Shown here piece after piece: positions 9,724 through 17,103 of a DNA stretch of 58,436 nt. The notes below the pieces were generated by a model, which ran no database searches, was not told where the DNA came from, and saw only the letters and a program-made list of their open reading frames with translations. This DNA is from Pseudarthrobacter raffinosi (GTDB taxonomy: Bacteria > Actinomycetota > Actinomycetes > Actinomycetales > Micrococcaceae): NCBI RefSeq assembly GCF_023913735.1, contig NZ_JAMXBH010000026.1, forward strand, positions 656 to 59,091, given 5' to 3'. The position numbers and the translations under genes were made by a program. How positions within the stretch are numbered: the first letter of the stretch is position 1; each line of letters opens with the position of its first letter.

Positions 9724-10239
9724 ATGGAAACCCGCGAGGCAAGGCATGAGCCACAGAGGCCATCAATCAAGACGCAGGACATTTTTCAGGTAGCTTCTTC
9801 GTTAATCCAGGAACTGTCAGTCGAAATCAATCATCAGGTCATGCTCCTCGAGGCGTCATCTGCTGATTCGTCCCGAGACCCCGACAATGTGACCGCCTTC
9901 AGTTGGATTCGACGATCCCTGGACGACATCGAAGCCACTATTATTGGACTGGCCGAAGTAGAACGCCGCCCTCCCGCAGCATTAGCCAGAGACGCTCTCA
10001 TCGGAAGGATCCCGTTCCCTAGGACAACGGATCCTGAGATAGAAAGCATCTCTGTGGTCGTTGGTAGGCCCGCCAAACTGCTAGCCGACCAGACCTTTCT
10101 GCGCTGCAGGTGGACGCCAGATGCCGCTATTGCCGGGACACGAAGGGCACCCGAAACCCCTACAAAATGGGGCTTGATTGGCTGGCTGCCAACGACCCGT
10201 CGGACCGCTCCCCCGCCGTTTGTGTTTCGTCAACTTTAA
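9724..10239 (+). CDS. Hypothetical protein ending at the IS21 boundary
   Basis: About 171 residues, not recognised. It is hydrophilic, with a predicted helical middle (IFQVASSLIQELSVEINHQVMLLEA; DDIEATIIGLAEVERRP) and a proline-rich tail. GGAG lies just before the ATG at 9724; a TTG at 9715 is also possible. The stop TAA at 10237-10239 directly abuts the terminal repeat of the IS, so the native 3' end may have been lost and the last residues may not belong to the original protein. Function unknown. Confidence 0.45.
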   Translation: METREARHEPQRPSIKTQDIFQVASSLIQELSVEINHQVMLLEASSADSSRDPDNVTAFSWIRRSLDDIEATIIGLAEVERRPPAALARDALIGRIPFPRTTDPEIESISVVVGRPAKLLADQTFLRCRWTPDAAIAGTRRAPETPTKWGLIGWLPTTRRTAPPPFVFRQL

Positions 10240-10240
10240 G

Positions 10241-10254
10241 TAGGCCATTTCAGC
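10241..10254 (+). repeat. IS21 left terminal inverted repeat
   Basis: TAGGCCATTTCAGC, matching the complement of the right end with one mismatch. A further GGGCCATTTCAGC copy at about 10286-10298 is a second transposase-binding-type repeat. Confidence 0.8.
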
Positions 10255-10305
10255 GCTAAGAATCAGGCCACCTCGGCACGTTTCCGGGCCATTTCAGCTG
10301 TTTGG

Positions 10306-11037
10306 TTATTTCATCAGGGCATTTTTGACCCGGTAGGACTCACCACGGAATTGCAGCAGGCGCCCGTGGTGCACCAGCCGATCGATGACGGCGGCAGCCA
10401 TATTGTCGTCCCCGAACACCGTTCCCCAGCGGGAGAATTCGAGGTTGGTGGTGATGATCAGGCTGCGTTTTTCGTAGCTGTCGGCGATGACCTGGAACAG
10501 CAGTCTGGCCCCTTCGGTGTCGATCGGGAGGTAGCCCAGTTCGTCGATGGCCAGGACCTTGTTTTTGGCCAAGCCAGCGAGCTCCTTGTCCAGCCTGTCT
10601 TCGTCCTTGGCCCTGCGCAGCATCATAACCAGGGCCGAGGTGGTGAAGAACCTGGCCGGGATGCCCTGCCGGCAGGCGGCTGCCACCAGGGCGCTGGCCA
10701 TGTGGGTTTTGCCGGTCCCCACATCCCCGTAGAGAACCAGGTCCTGGGCCCGGGTGATGAACTCCAGGGACTCGAGGGGTTCGCGGCCGTAGTCCTCGGG
10801 GAACCTGACACTGGTGTAGTCGAATCCCGTGAGTGTTTTCAGGGCAGGGAGCCTCGCGGATTTCAGCAACCGCTGGCGGCGTGATTCCTGCCGGGATTCG
10901 TGTTCGGCCAGCAGCACCCCGTGCAGGTATTCGCGCTGTTTCGGGGTGCCTTTCTCGGCCCATTCGGTCAACACGCTGCCGGTCAGTGAGGCATGTTTGC
11001 CTGCTTCGAGGATGTCCTGGACGGTGATCGGGTTCAT
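10306..11037 (-). CDS. istB: IS21 helper ATPase IstB
   Basis: 243 residues, the normal length for IstB, a DnaC-like AAA+ ATPase that assists IstA in target selection. The Walker A motif is GDVGTGKTHMA near residues 99-109, and a Walker B-like VLAIDELGYLP follows at about residue 160. The ATG overlaps the istA stop (ATGA), implying translational coupling, and GGAGAAG lies upstream of it. It appears intact. Confidence 0.95.
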   Translation of the reverse strand: MNPITVQDILEAGKHASLTGSVLTEWAEKGTPKQREYLHGVLLAEHESRQESRRQRLLKSARLPALKTLTGFDYTSVRFPEDYGREPLESLEFITRAQDLVLYGDVGTGKTHMASALVAAACRQGIPARFFTTSALVMMLRRAKDEDRLDKELAGLAKNKVLAIDELGYLPIDTEGARLLFQVIADSYEKRSLIITTNLEFSRWGTVFGDDNMAAAVIDRLVHHGRLLQFRGESYRVKNALMK

Positions 11038-12512
11038 GCGACTTCTCCGGTGCTCGTGTTCAGGGTGGTGAAGGTGTCATAGACGCTTAAGTCCACGTTG
11101 GCGGCGGCCGGTTCGGTGCCGTGGGCCAGCCGGCGGGCGAGCATCCCCAGAGCTGCCATGTCCGGAGTGTCCCCACGCCGGATCAGCGTGTCGGCGGCGG
11201 CCATCGCGGCGTCGAAGCCGGCGGACCCGGTCGCGGCATCCACCGCGTTGAGCAGGCGGCGACGGTCCGTGGGCGCCGCGGCATCGAGCCAGTCGCGGAC
11301 CAGGTCGGTGACCAGGGCCCGCAACGGGGAATGGCTCCAGGCGCCGGGCTTGGTCACCAGCAGCGGAACCAGAGACTCGGGGTCGAAGATCGTCTCGGCC
11401 TGCCGGCCGAACACCCGGTCAAAGGACCGGATCGGCTCGGAGTGCTCATCCAGGATCTGCACCACGTCGTGGCGCAAACCGACGGTGAGCATCCGCCCAT
11501 GGAAGGAGGACCCGGCGGCGTAGGTGTTCCCGTCAATGAGCAGGTTCCCGGTTTTGTCGGCCTTGCGCGATTCGTAGCGCACCGGGTCGAACCCGACCCC
11601 GGGCAACGCCAGGGATGAGGCAACGTCGTGGGTGAACAGTTCGCCCAAGGGCAGGCCCTTGCGGTAATGCGTGGTGGTGGCCAACGCGTCGCACCGGGCC
11701 ATGAGCACCTCGTTCAAGGCCTGCAGGCTGGAGGCCACAGGTTCGGGAACCATGAGGTTACGGCGCAGGAACCCGACCGCGTTTTCCACGTTCCCTTTTT
11801 CATGCCCGGAGTAGGGGTTGCAGTAGCGGGATTCGGAGCGGTAGTGCAGTTTGAACGCGCCGAACAGTTTCGTCTCCACGACCTTGGTGCCGACCCGGCG
11901 TCCGATGCCGGTGGCGTTATCAAAGACCAGGTGCCTCGGTGCGGCCCCGATGTGCTCGAACACCCTCCGCAGTCCGTGGCAGACGCATTCGGCGGTTTCG
12001 CCGCGGTATGCCTGCACGAAGCGCATGTTCGAGAACGGGAAGGTCACCACCAGGATGTGCAGGATCTGCCGGATCCCGGCGATGATGGCCTCAGCCTGCC
12101 CGAAGTCGACCTGCGCGGTCCCGGCCGGCCACACCAACTCGGTGAAACCCTCACCAGCGATCCTGTTACGGGCCGTCCATTTCTTCACGAACCGCTGCAC
12201 CGGGGAATACGTGCCGGTGAAACCATGCTCATCCACGAGCCGGTCAAAGACGCGTTTGGCCGTATGCCGCTGCTTGCGGTTCCGGCGCTGGTCCTCGCCC
12301 AGCCACGCTTCGATAATGTGCTCGAACCCGGTGAGCACCGAAGCTCCGCGCCGGGCCAGCGGCACCGGCGGTTCAGGGGAGTAGTTCTCCTGATCGGCGT
12401 ACTTCGTCACCGAGGACCGGCTGACGCCCAGCCTCCGGGCGATCTCCCGGCCCGGGACTCCCTGGGAGTCCAGCCTTCTGATATTTTCTTGTACGGACAT
12501 GGGTACCGTCAT
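11034..12512 (-). CDS. istA: IS21 transposase IstA
   Basis: About 492 residues from the ATG at 12512 (the frame is open from 12590). An N-terminal helix-turn-helix (SVQENIRRLDSQGVPGREIA, then RRLGVSRSSV) is followed by an RNase H-fold integrase core. The DDE residues are visible: Asp in AQVDFGQAE, Asp in LVFDNATG and Glu in KGNVENAVGFL. The C-terminal region is the usual IS21 tail. The reading frame is intact and coupled to istB, so the element may be active. Confidence 0.95.
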   Translation of the reverse strand: MTVPMSVQENIRRLDSQGVPGREIARRLGVSRSSVTKYADQENYSPEPPVPLARRGASVLTGFEHIIEAWLGEDQRRNRKQRHTAKRVFDRLVDEHGFTGTYSPVQRFVKKWTARNRIAGEGFTELVWPAGTAQVDFGQAEAIIAGIRQILHILVVTFPFSNMRFVQAYRGETAECVCHGLRRVFEHIGAAPRHLVFDNATGIGRRVGTKVVETKLFGAFKLHYRSESRYCNPYSGHEKGNVENAVGFLRRNLMVPEPVASSLQALNEVLMARCDALATTTHYRKGLPLGELFTHDVASSLALPGVGFDPVRYESRKADKTGNLLIDGNTYAAGSSFHGRMLTVGLRHDVVQILDEHSEPIRSFDRVFGRQAETIFDPESLVPLLVTKPGAWSHSPLRALVTDLVRDWLDAAAPTDRRRLLNAVDAATGSAGFDAAMAAADTLIRRGDTPDMAALGMLARRLAHGTEPAAANVDLSVYDTFTTLNTSTGEVA

Positions 12513-12740
12513 CTGCTTTCCAGCCCTTCCGGCGCACACGCTTCGCAATGGCAGCGCCGTAAGGAACCTATCTGGGGGTGGCGGGCCCATGTCCCTGACA
12601 CTCTGGGAAGGGCACCGGCCACCGGGTGATCTCTATCTCCAGGCAAACCCCCGAAACCATGATTTCGGGAAGAAAAAACTGGCCTGATTCTTACCGCTCT
12701 TTTGGCCTGAAACGAGCCACCAACTTGGCTCAAATTCCTG

Positions 12741-12754
12741 GCTGAAACGGCCTA
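12741..12754 (-). repeat. IS21 right terminal inverted repeat
   Basis: GCTGAAACGGCCTA, the complement of the left end with one mismatch. A second internal block, TGGCCTGATTCTTA, lies about 60 bases inside and mirrors the left inner repeat. Confidence 0.8.
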
Positions 12755-12876
12755 CAGATAGTCGATCACACACAGCCGTTTTCGCCGAGCCGATAATGGA
12801 CCTTCCGTCAAGCTACGGCGGAGTGCCGGACCGGGCGGCCTGCCTCAATAAAGGACTCCCAGAGAAAGCTCACCTA

Positions 12877-13452
12877 TTAGGCGGTGGTGAAGAGAATGGA
12901 TACGCCGACGCATCCCATGCCAAGGAGTACTAGCGCGGCAAACCCATTTACAGCCTTACCGCAAGCACTGAACTTCCGATCAGCGAGGCGTGACAGATCG
13001 AGGACTTGTTGCCATGCGTCCATTCGAACTTCTATCTGGCTGGTATGTTCCATTAACTGCTCTGTGGTTGCCTGTACGAGGGAAGGCCAAGCGAAGCGAT
13101 TAAGGCGTGCGTAATACACCCTGTTCTGCGGTCCGATGGCTCGGACAAGCCAGAACAGTGTCCACATAACTGCGAGGACAGTTCCTGTGGCAAGGCAACT
13201 CACGACGGAGGCCGCGATGTAACTTTCCCCCATGGCCTGGGCGATTACCCGAGAATTGTTGATCAGCATTGTTAGGACGACGCCTAGTCCGGCTGTCAGG
13301 ATGGTTGCCTTTGTGTCAGCAAAGCGGACCCAATTCGCGAGTTGGTCCATGGCCTGGAAGCCACCGTCAGCAGGTTTCCCGTCAGCCGGTTTATGTTCGG
13401 CACCCTTCTCCGGTCGTGTAGGAGTGGGGTTCGGCTCCCTTCTAAGCCGCAA
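12877..13452 (-). CDS. pycTM: Pycsar effector-type membrane protein (PycTM-like, DUF5706)
   Basis: 191 residues. After a proline/lysine-rich cytosolic start comes the family motif NWVRFADTKAT (residues 40-50). Next are three hydrophobic segments at about 49-65, 79-105 and 167-187, with a helical cytosolic stretch (LMEHTSQIEVRMDAWQQVL) between the second and third. This architecture is that of DUF5706 proteins, which in Pycsar systems sense cyclic CMP or UMP and breach the inner membrane. The likely start is a TTG at 13452, overlapping the E2-like gene by 11 bases; a later ATG at 13350 also fits. It is the last gene of the defence operon, as effectors often are. Identification is from family motifs and context. 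Confidence 0.85.
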   Translation of the reverse strand: MRLRREPNPTPTRPEKGAEHKPADGKPADGGFQAMDQLANWVRFADTKATILTAGLGVVLTMLINNSRVIAQAMGESYIAASVVSCLATGTVLAVMWTLFWLVRAIGPQNRVYYARLNRFAWPSLVQATTEQLMEHTSQIEVRMDAWQQVLDLSRLADRKFSACGKAVNGFAALVLLGMGCVGVSILFTTA

Positions 13453-14053
13453 GGCTCTGCATCCCTTCGACGGGCCAGCTTCGGGTCATCCGCCATTCCG
13501 TGTAGGCAGCAAGCCAATGGGCAGCCCACGACACGACTGTAGCGACCGTATGTTCAGCCGGCTGCCAGTCGCCGGTCGACGCAACGCATAGGCTGCCGTT
13601 CAAGTACAGGTGCGGAGCTGGGATCCAGCGCCTGCCTGCGTTGACGCCAAGTCTCGGGCCTAGGACAGCCACCCGGGGGAGACCCTGATCATGGCGGGTC
13701 CAGATGGCGACCCAAAACTTGCCGCGCCCTGTATCCAAGGGACCCACCCAGGAGGGACCCCGATCGTCGGACGCCGGAACATACGACCAGGTAGGAAATG
13801 CGCTGTCCATCGCCGATCGATGACGAGTGAGTTGATCCTCATTTTCCCACCAAGGGGAATCGCTGGCGTTATCAGTCGGTTCGTCCTCACCTCCGTGGAA
13901 GGTGTGGCTGCTGACGGGAGTCACGGCGCCGTATGTCGGGTGAATGGACCTCGAGGAAGAAGTAGTGACGTCGTCGAAGATGATTTGTCCGTCCACGGTT
14001 ACCCATCTGGGCACATTGATGCCGTGGTGTCGGAGCAGGGCAGCGATGGTCAT
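13442..14053 (-). CDS. Prokaryotic E2 (UBC)-like protein in the Pycsar operon
   Basis: 203 residues. The C-terminal part carries PHLYLNGSLCVAST (147-160), then GDWQPAEHTVATVVSWAAHW (161-180) and LAAYTEWRMTRSWP. This is the pattern of bacterial E2/UBC-like proteins found with CBASS and Bil systems: His-x-Tyr, a short turn, Leu-Cys, a Trp-Pro step, an aliphatic helix with PWA/SWA-x-W, and a final TG(R)-x-W. Cys156 is the expected catalytic cysteine and His148 precedes it. The first 100 residues are less conserved; HHGINVPRWVTVDG opens them. GAGGA lies before the ATG. No E1 or JAB protease is present in the window. It overlaps the effector gene, so it belongs to the operon. Role unknown; conjugation to the cyclase or another partner is inference. 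Confidence 0.78.
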   Translation of the reverse strand: MTIAALLRHHGINVPRWVTVDGQIIFDDVTTSSSRSIHPTYGAVTPVSSHTFHGGEDEPTDNASDSPWWENEDQLTRHRSAMDSAFPTWSYVPASDDRGPSWVGPLDTGRGKFWVAIWTRHDQGLPRVAVLGPRLGVNAGRRWIPAPHLYLNGSLCVASTGDWQPAEHTVATVVSWAAHWLAAYTEWRMTRSWPVEGMQSLAA

Positions 14054-14068
14054 GACAGTAATCCTCGT

Positions 14069-14875
14069 TTAGTCGATGCTGATGCTGGCAGTGGATTTTC
14101 CATTAATCTGTTGGACGGTGCCGGGGATGAATTTTAGGGTTCTGCGCCAGTGATATTGGTAGAAGTTGTACTTCTTAACCAATCCATCCCGCTGGTAGGT
14201 CTTCGGAGATTTTTCATGCCTGCTGAACGTCGTGGCGTCGGGAACCTGCTCAGCTATGCCTTGCCCAATCACGATCTCCCAAGAATTTGCCTGCTTCTCG
14301 CACTTTGCCGCGAAGTTAGCGGCGAAACCAAGGGGGTTGACTTCACTTTGCTCATTGTTCCCGCTCCGGACGAACGTAATCCTCCCGTAGTCCAGGCCTG
14401 CACGGGCCTGCACGGGAGTGATCCCCAGAGAAGCGAGTCGGGGATTCACCTCTCTCTGGACGGCATCGAGAGCAAAAGCGCAGGCGCTCAACGCCATGGA
14501 GCTGTCTATCGGAGCGAATCCTGGACCAAATCCAGCGAAGAGGCCGTCGCCACGGAGTCCTAACGGAAAGCCTCCGAAGGCGCTGACAGTCTCAATGAAT
14601 CCGGTGAGTATGGCATGGGCGAGGTCTGCGACTTCCGTCTCATCGTCCCAAAAACTGCGTCCAGTGAAGTCAGTCAGATCGATGAACGCCACAACCATGG
14701 GCGCGGTGAGGCGTTCACCTACGCGAAGGTTTTCAAAAGTGGGATGGCCGAGAGCTTTGGTTTCAAGAGCCGCGGAAGCCCGGAGCGACTCCTTTACCAC
14801 CCCACCGCTGGAGCGGCGTACCGAGAAATCCGTCATCACGGTGTTACCGAACATACTTGCTGTGTAATCGCTCAT
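14069..14875 (-). CDS. pycC: Class III nucleotide cyclase, PycC-like (Pycsar)
   Basis: 268 residues, a single guanylate/adenylate-cyclase fold without receptor or HAMP domains. The metal-binding aspartates are Asp66 in VVAFIDLTDFTG and Asp110 in LGLRGDGLFAGFG. The later AGLDYGRI block and GFAANFAAKCEKQA (where cyclases usually have N-x-A-A-R) complete the catalytic domain; Lys191 takes the place of the usual Arg. Standalone class III cyclases paired with a DUF5706 membrane protein are the hallmark of Pycsar, where they make cCMP or cUMP on infection. GGGAGA precedes the ATG. The stop is 16 bases before the E2-like start. Base specificity cannot be read with confidence. Confidence 0.87.
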   Translation of the reverse strand: MSDYTASMFGNTVMTDFSVRRSSGGVVKESLRASAALETKALGHPTFENLRVGERLTAPMVVAFIDLTDFTGRSFWDDETEVADLAHAILTGFIETVSAFGGFPLGLRGDGLFAGFGPGFAPIDSSMALSACAFALDAVQREVNPRLASLGITPVQARAGLDYGRITFVRSGNNEQSEVNPLGFAANFAAKCEKQANSWEIVIGQGIAEQVPDATTFSRHEKSPKTYQRDGLVKKYNFYQYHWRRTLKFIPGTVQQINGKSTASISID

Positions 14876-14972
14876 GTTGTCTCCCGTGTTGGGGGCGAAG
14901 CATCGCTATGTGAAAGGTACTTCCAAGGGCCGACAATCTGCGTAGGGAACTGAACTGCGCTCGGAAATCCGC

Positions 14973-15311
14973 TTAGAAGCGGGGAAGGGCGAGGAGGTTG
15001 TTGTTCCACGTTTGGTCGGCATATGTCCGGATGTAGGGACGGAGTCCAACCGGCTTGACTACCCCCACTGTGACCTTGCTATTGCGCGGACCAACATACG
15101 CATGGCCACCCTGAACGTCGATCCACTCCACTAGAGAGGCCTTGCTGCTGGTGCCCGACTTGGAGTCGCTTTCATCGATCCATTTGAGATCGGTAATGTT
15201 CTCGTGGCTGGCGGAAGTACCCGCAAGGCGTATGTGAGTGATTCTGACTGGCAAGGATTTCCTATCGTGGAGGTTTGGGCGGATATTAGGCGTCCGATCA
15301 CCTAGCCTCAC
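14973..15311 (-). CDS. DUF3892-domain protein, first gene of the defence operon
   Basis: Up to 112 residues. The core VRITHIRLAG, HENITDLKWID, ASLVEWIDVQGGHAYV and YIRTYADQTWNNNLLALPRF matches the DUF3892 pattern, a small beta-rich domain of unknown function. The frame starts with GTG at 15311. A TTG at 15254 (MPVRITHIRL) gives the usual family length and has AGG six bases upstream, so it may be the true start. It lies 97 bases before pycC on the same strand. DUF3892 genes are often found beside other small genes in actinobacteria; a role in this system is inferred from position only. Confidence 0.75.
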   Translation of the reverse strand: MRLGDRTPNIRPNLHDRKSLPVRITHIRLAGTSASHENITDLKWIDESDSKSGTSSKASLVEWIDVQGGHAYVGPRNSKVTVGVVKPVGLRPYIRTYADQTWNNNLLALPRF

Positions 15312-15889
15312 TATTGCAAACGTTTATCAATTGCAAGTCAAGATCCGGTCAAGAAGGCCGAAAGGACGAACCTGCCGGCAACGCCACGCCTACTGACGCG
15401 CCTGCCAGACGGGGCCCATACGACCCATGAATCGATCCGGAGCAGGCTATGCCAGCTCCGGCACTACTGCCTGAAGATGACGATCAGGGAGGGCGCAAGC
15501 TAAACTGAAATAGGCGTCGTCTGCAACTATCAGCCTGCTTACTTTACGTAACGTCCGTTATCGGCGTTTTAAAATGAGTGGGGGAGCGACCTCAGAAGGG
15601 GCTGTGTCCGTTCTCATTTCAGATGTCAGTTTTCGCATTGAACGCGTCAGTGTACGGATTCTGGATAATTCACATTTAAGTTGTCAGCGTCCCGTCACGG
15701 CACCGAATGGAAGGCTTATGGCCTTTCAGCCGCCCCGCGAGCTCGTCCTAAGTTACGGAACTGACAACATGAATGAGAAAGAATCCGCCAGATTTTTCTC
15801 ATCCAATCTGTCAGTTCCCACGTCGCCACTGACAACTACATTGAGAACGGACACTTCGTGGTCAGTGCACGAAGGTCGGAACGTGTGTC
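15312..15889. other. Intergenic region upstream of the defence operon
   Basis: Contains the presumed operon promoter (not resolved) and a cluster of TGTCAG-type repeats, listed separately. A plus-strand frame at 15574-16011 is open, but it runs through the repeats, overlaps a better-supported gene remnant in another frame and has no ribosome site, so I do not call it. Confidence 0.5.
15624..15870. repeat. Cluster of TGTCAG / CTGACA repeats in both orientations
   Basis: At least six copies lie within 250 bases: TGTCAGT (15624), CGTCAGTG (15645), TTGTCAGCG (15681), AACTGACAAC (15759), CTGTCAGTTCC (15808) and CACTGACAAC (15827), plus GGTCAGTG (15860). Spacing is irregular and the orientation changes. 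This resembles a recombinase or transposase binding region, for example a resolution site; a truncated resolvase gene lies 3 kb to the right. No function is proven. Confidence 0.6.
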
Positions 15890-16087
15890 ACCTTCGCATC
15901 CCGCCATGGAGACGACCTGCGGCTATGGGCAATCTTCGAACGGCCCTTCGACCCCTACGTCAGCCCAAAGCTCAGGCACGCCAAGCACGAGGAAATTCAC
16001 GACGACAGTGAGGCGATCAAGGACGCCTTCCAGAGGCTTGGCCTAGCTCGGAGGAGCGAATACGCCACTCCCCGTCGCCTTGCTTGA
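15890..16087 (+). pseudogene. C-terminal remnant of a hypothetical protein family (copy 1)
   Basis: A 65-codon reading ending in TGA at 16085 encodes TFASRHGDDLRLWAIFERPF, then DPYVSPKL and KDAFQRLGL. Almost the same motif (TFTSRHGDELQLWAIFERP, then DPAISPKL) occurs at about 19870-19950, attached there to an antitoxin-like N-terminal region. No start, ribosome site or N-terminal domain is seen here, so this is the tail of a broken gene cut by the repeat region upstream. Confidence 0.6.
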
Positions 16088-16194
16088 CCGGAGGCCGCCA
16101 GCCCCGAACCTGGCGCCCATACGCCTTCAGAGCTTTGAGAGGCCATTTTCCACGGCAATCTGGACTGGAACGGTCATACTTAACTTTCATTTGG

Positions 16195-16222
16195 TCATGC
16201 GTGATGTATGTTTATCGCATGA
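16195..16222 (+). promoter_or_regulatory. Inverted repeat over the deoR-type start codon (candidate operator)
   Basis: TCATGCG at 16195-16201 is mirrored by CGCATGA at 16216-16222, with 14 bases between. The right arm includes the ATG at 16219. An autoregulatory operator is a reasonable inference; the spacing is about two helical turns from arm centre to arm centre. Confidence 0.4.
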
Positions 16223-16977
16223 ACGTAACTGAAAGGCATGGGCATATTCTCGGGCAGCTCCAGCGCGACGGCCGTGTTGTGGTCGCGGAGCTGGCCGGCG
16301 AACTGGGCATTTCGGGTGTGACGATTCGCCGGGATCTTGAGGAGCTCGCCGAGACGGGCGTCTTACGACGTGTCCGCGGGGGTGCGGTCAGTGTCCTGAC
16401 GCGGGGGGAAGGGCTGCCCTTCGCAATGCGCGAAATGGATTCAGCTGAAGTGAAAGACCATATGGCAGTGGCCGTCGCCGCCCTGATCAAAGACGGAGAG
16501 GCAGTCGCTGTTGACAGCGGCACCACGGGAGCCGCCGTGGCCCGACGGCTGCATCATCGGCGCCTGACCGTGGCGCCGTTTTCGATTCAAGCTCTTGCAC
16601 AATTGGCTGGTAGCACGAGCGTCAATCTCGTGTTGCCCGGCGGCAGCGTTCGGGTGGCCGAGGGTTCGTTCATCGGCCCCTTGGCGGAGGCGTCCTTGCA
16701 GTCACTCCGTTTCGATACAGCCATTCTGACTTGCTGCGGAGCCTCCTTGGAGGACGGGATAATGGCTCACGACCTTCAAGACGCTGCGGTTAAGCGAGCG
16801 ATGATTGCGGCGGCGCGGCGGGTTGTCCTGGTCGCCGAAGGGGCGAAGTTCTCCCGATCTGCGATGGCGGTTGTTTGTCCGCTATCGTCCATCGACGTAC
16901 TCGTGACTGACGATTCGTCACCACATGAACTCCGACAGCGCCTCCATCATGATGGCGTCGAAGTAATCGTCGTGTAG
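16219..16977 (+). CDS. DeoR/GlpR-family transcriptional repressor
   Basis: 252 residues from the ATG at 16219 (ATG at 16204 is also in frame). The N-terminal winged helix is classic: RHGHILGQLQRDGRVVVAEL, then GISGVTIRRDLEELAETGVL and RRVRGGAV. The C-terminal DeoR sensor domain has the sugar-phosphate-binding pattern DSGTTGAAVARRL and ends VLVTDD, typical of the ISOCOT fold. It precedes an SDR dehydrogenase and a HAD phosphatase on the same strand, so it probably regulates them in response to a phosphorylated sugar or polyol. The ligand is unknown. Confidence 0.9.
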   Translation: MNVTERHGHILGQLQRDGRVVVAELAGELGISGVTIRRDLEELAETGVLRRVRGGAVSVLTRGEGLPFAMREMDSAEVKDHMAVAVAALIKDGEAVAVDSGTTGAAVARRLHHRRLTVAPFSIQALAQLAGSTSVNLVLPGGSVRVAEGSFIGPLAEASLQSLRFDTAILTCCGASLEDGIMAHDLQDAAVKRAMIAAARRVVLVAEGAKFSRSAMAVVCPLSSIDVLVTDDSSPHELRQRLHHDGVEVIVV

Positions 16978-17103
16978 TCCGCGCTGGCCGACCTGGACCG
17001 ACCGTTGGAAAAGGTTTAATTTTGGAATCTTCTATATCTGACGGCGGACGCGGCTCCGCCATGGCATCGCGTCACCTCACAACAACAAAGGCAGGAGAAC
17101 CTA

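Larger units (their letters stand above)
10240..12756 (-). mobile_element. IS21-family insertion sequence (istA-istB)
   Basis: A complete-looking element of about 2.5 kb. The outer ends are inverted repeats (TAGGCCATTTCAGC at 10241 and the complement of TAGGCCGTTTCAGC at 12754). Inside them is a second repeated block, AAGAATCAGGCCA, also present at both ends; nested terminal repeats of this kind are typical of IS21. It carries istA and istB with overlapping stop/start. The right tip reads TGTAGG inward while the left reads AGTAGG. I see no clear target-site duplication, so one end may have been altered or the flanks rearranged. It lies directly downstream of the defence operon. Confidence 0.88.

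Noticed and set aside
11628..12629. 333-codon open frame antisense to istA
   Set aside because: It is the mirror of a well-conserved transposase; no motif supports it.
10230..12766. Target-site duplication for the IS21 element
   Set aside because: The bases flanking the two ends (left TTTAA, right GATAG) do not match, so I do not claim one.
15574..16011. 145-codon open frame through the TGTCAG cluster
   Set aside because: It overlaps the better-supported remnant in another frame, has no ribosome site and reads as low-complexity Ser/Arg protein.
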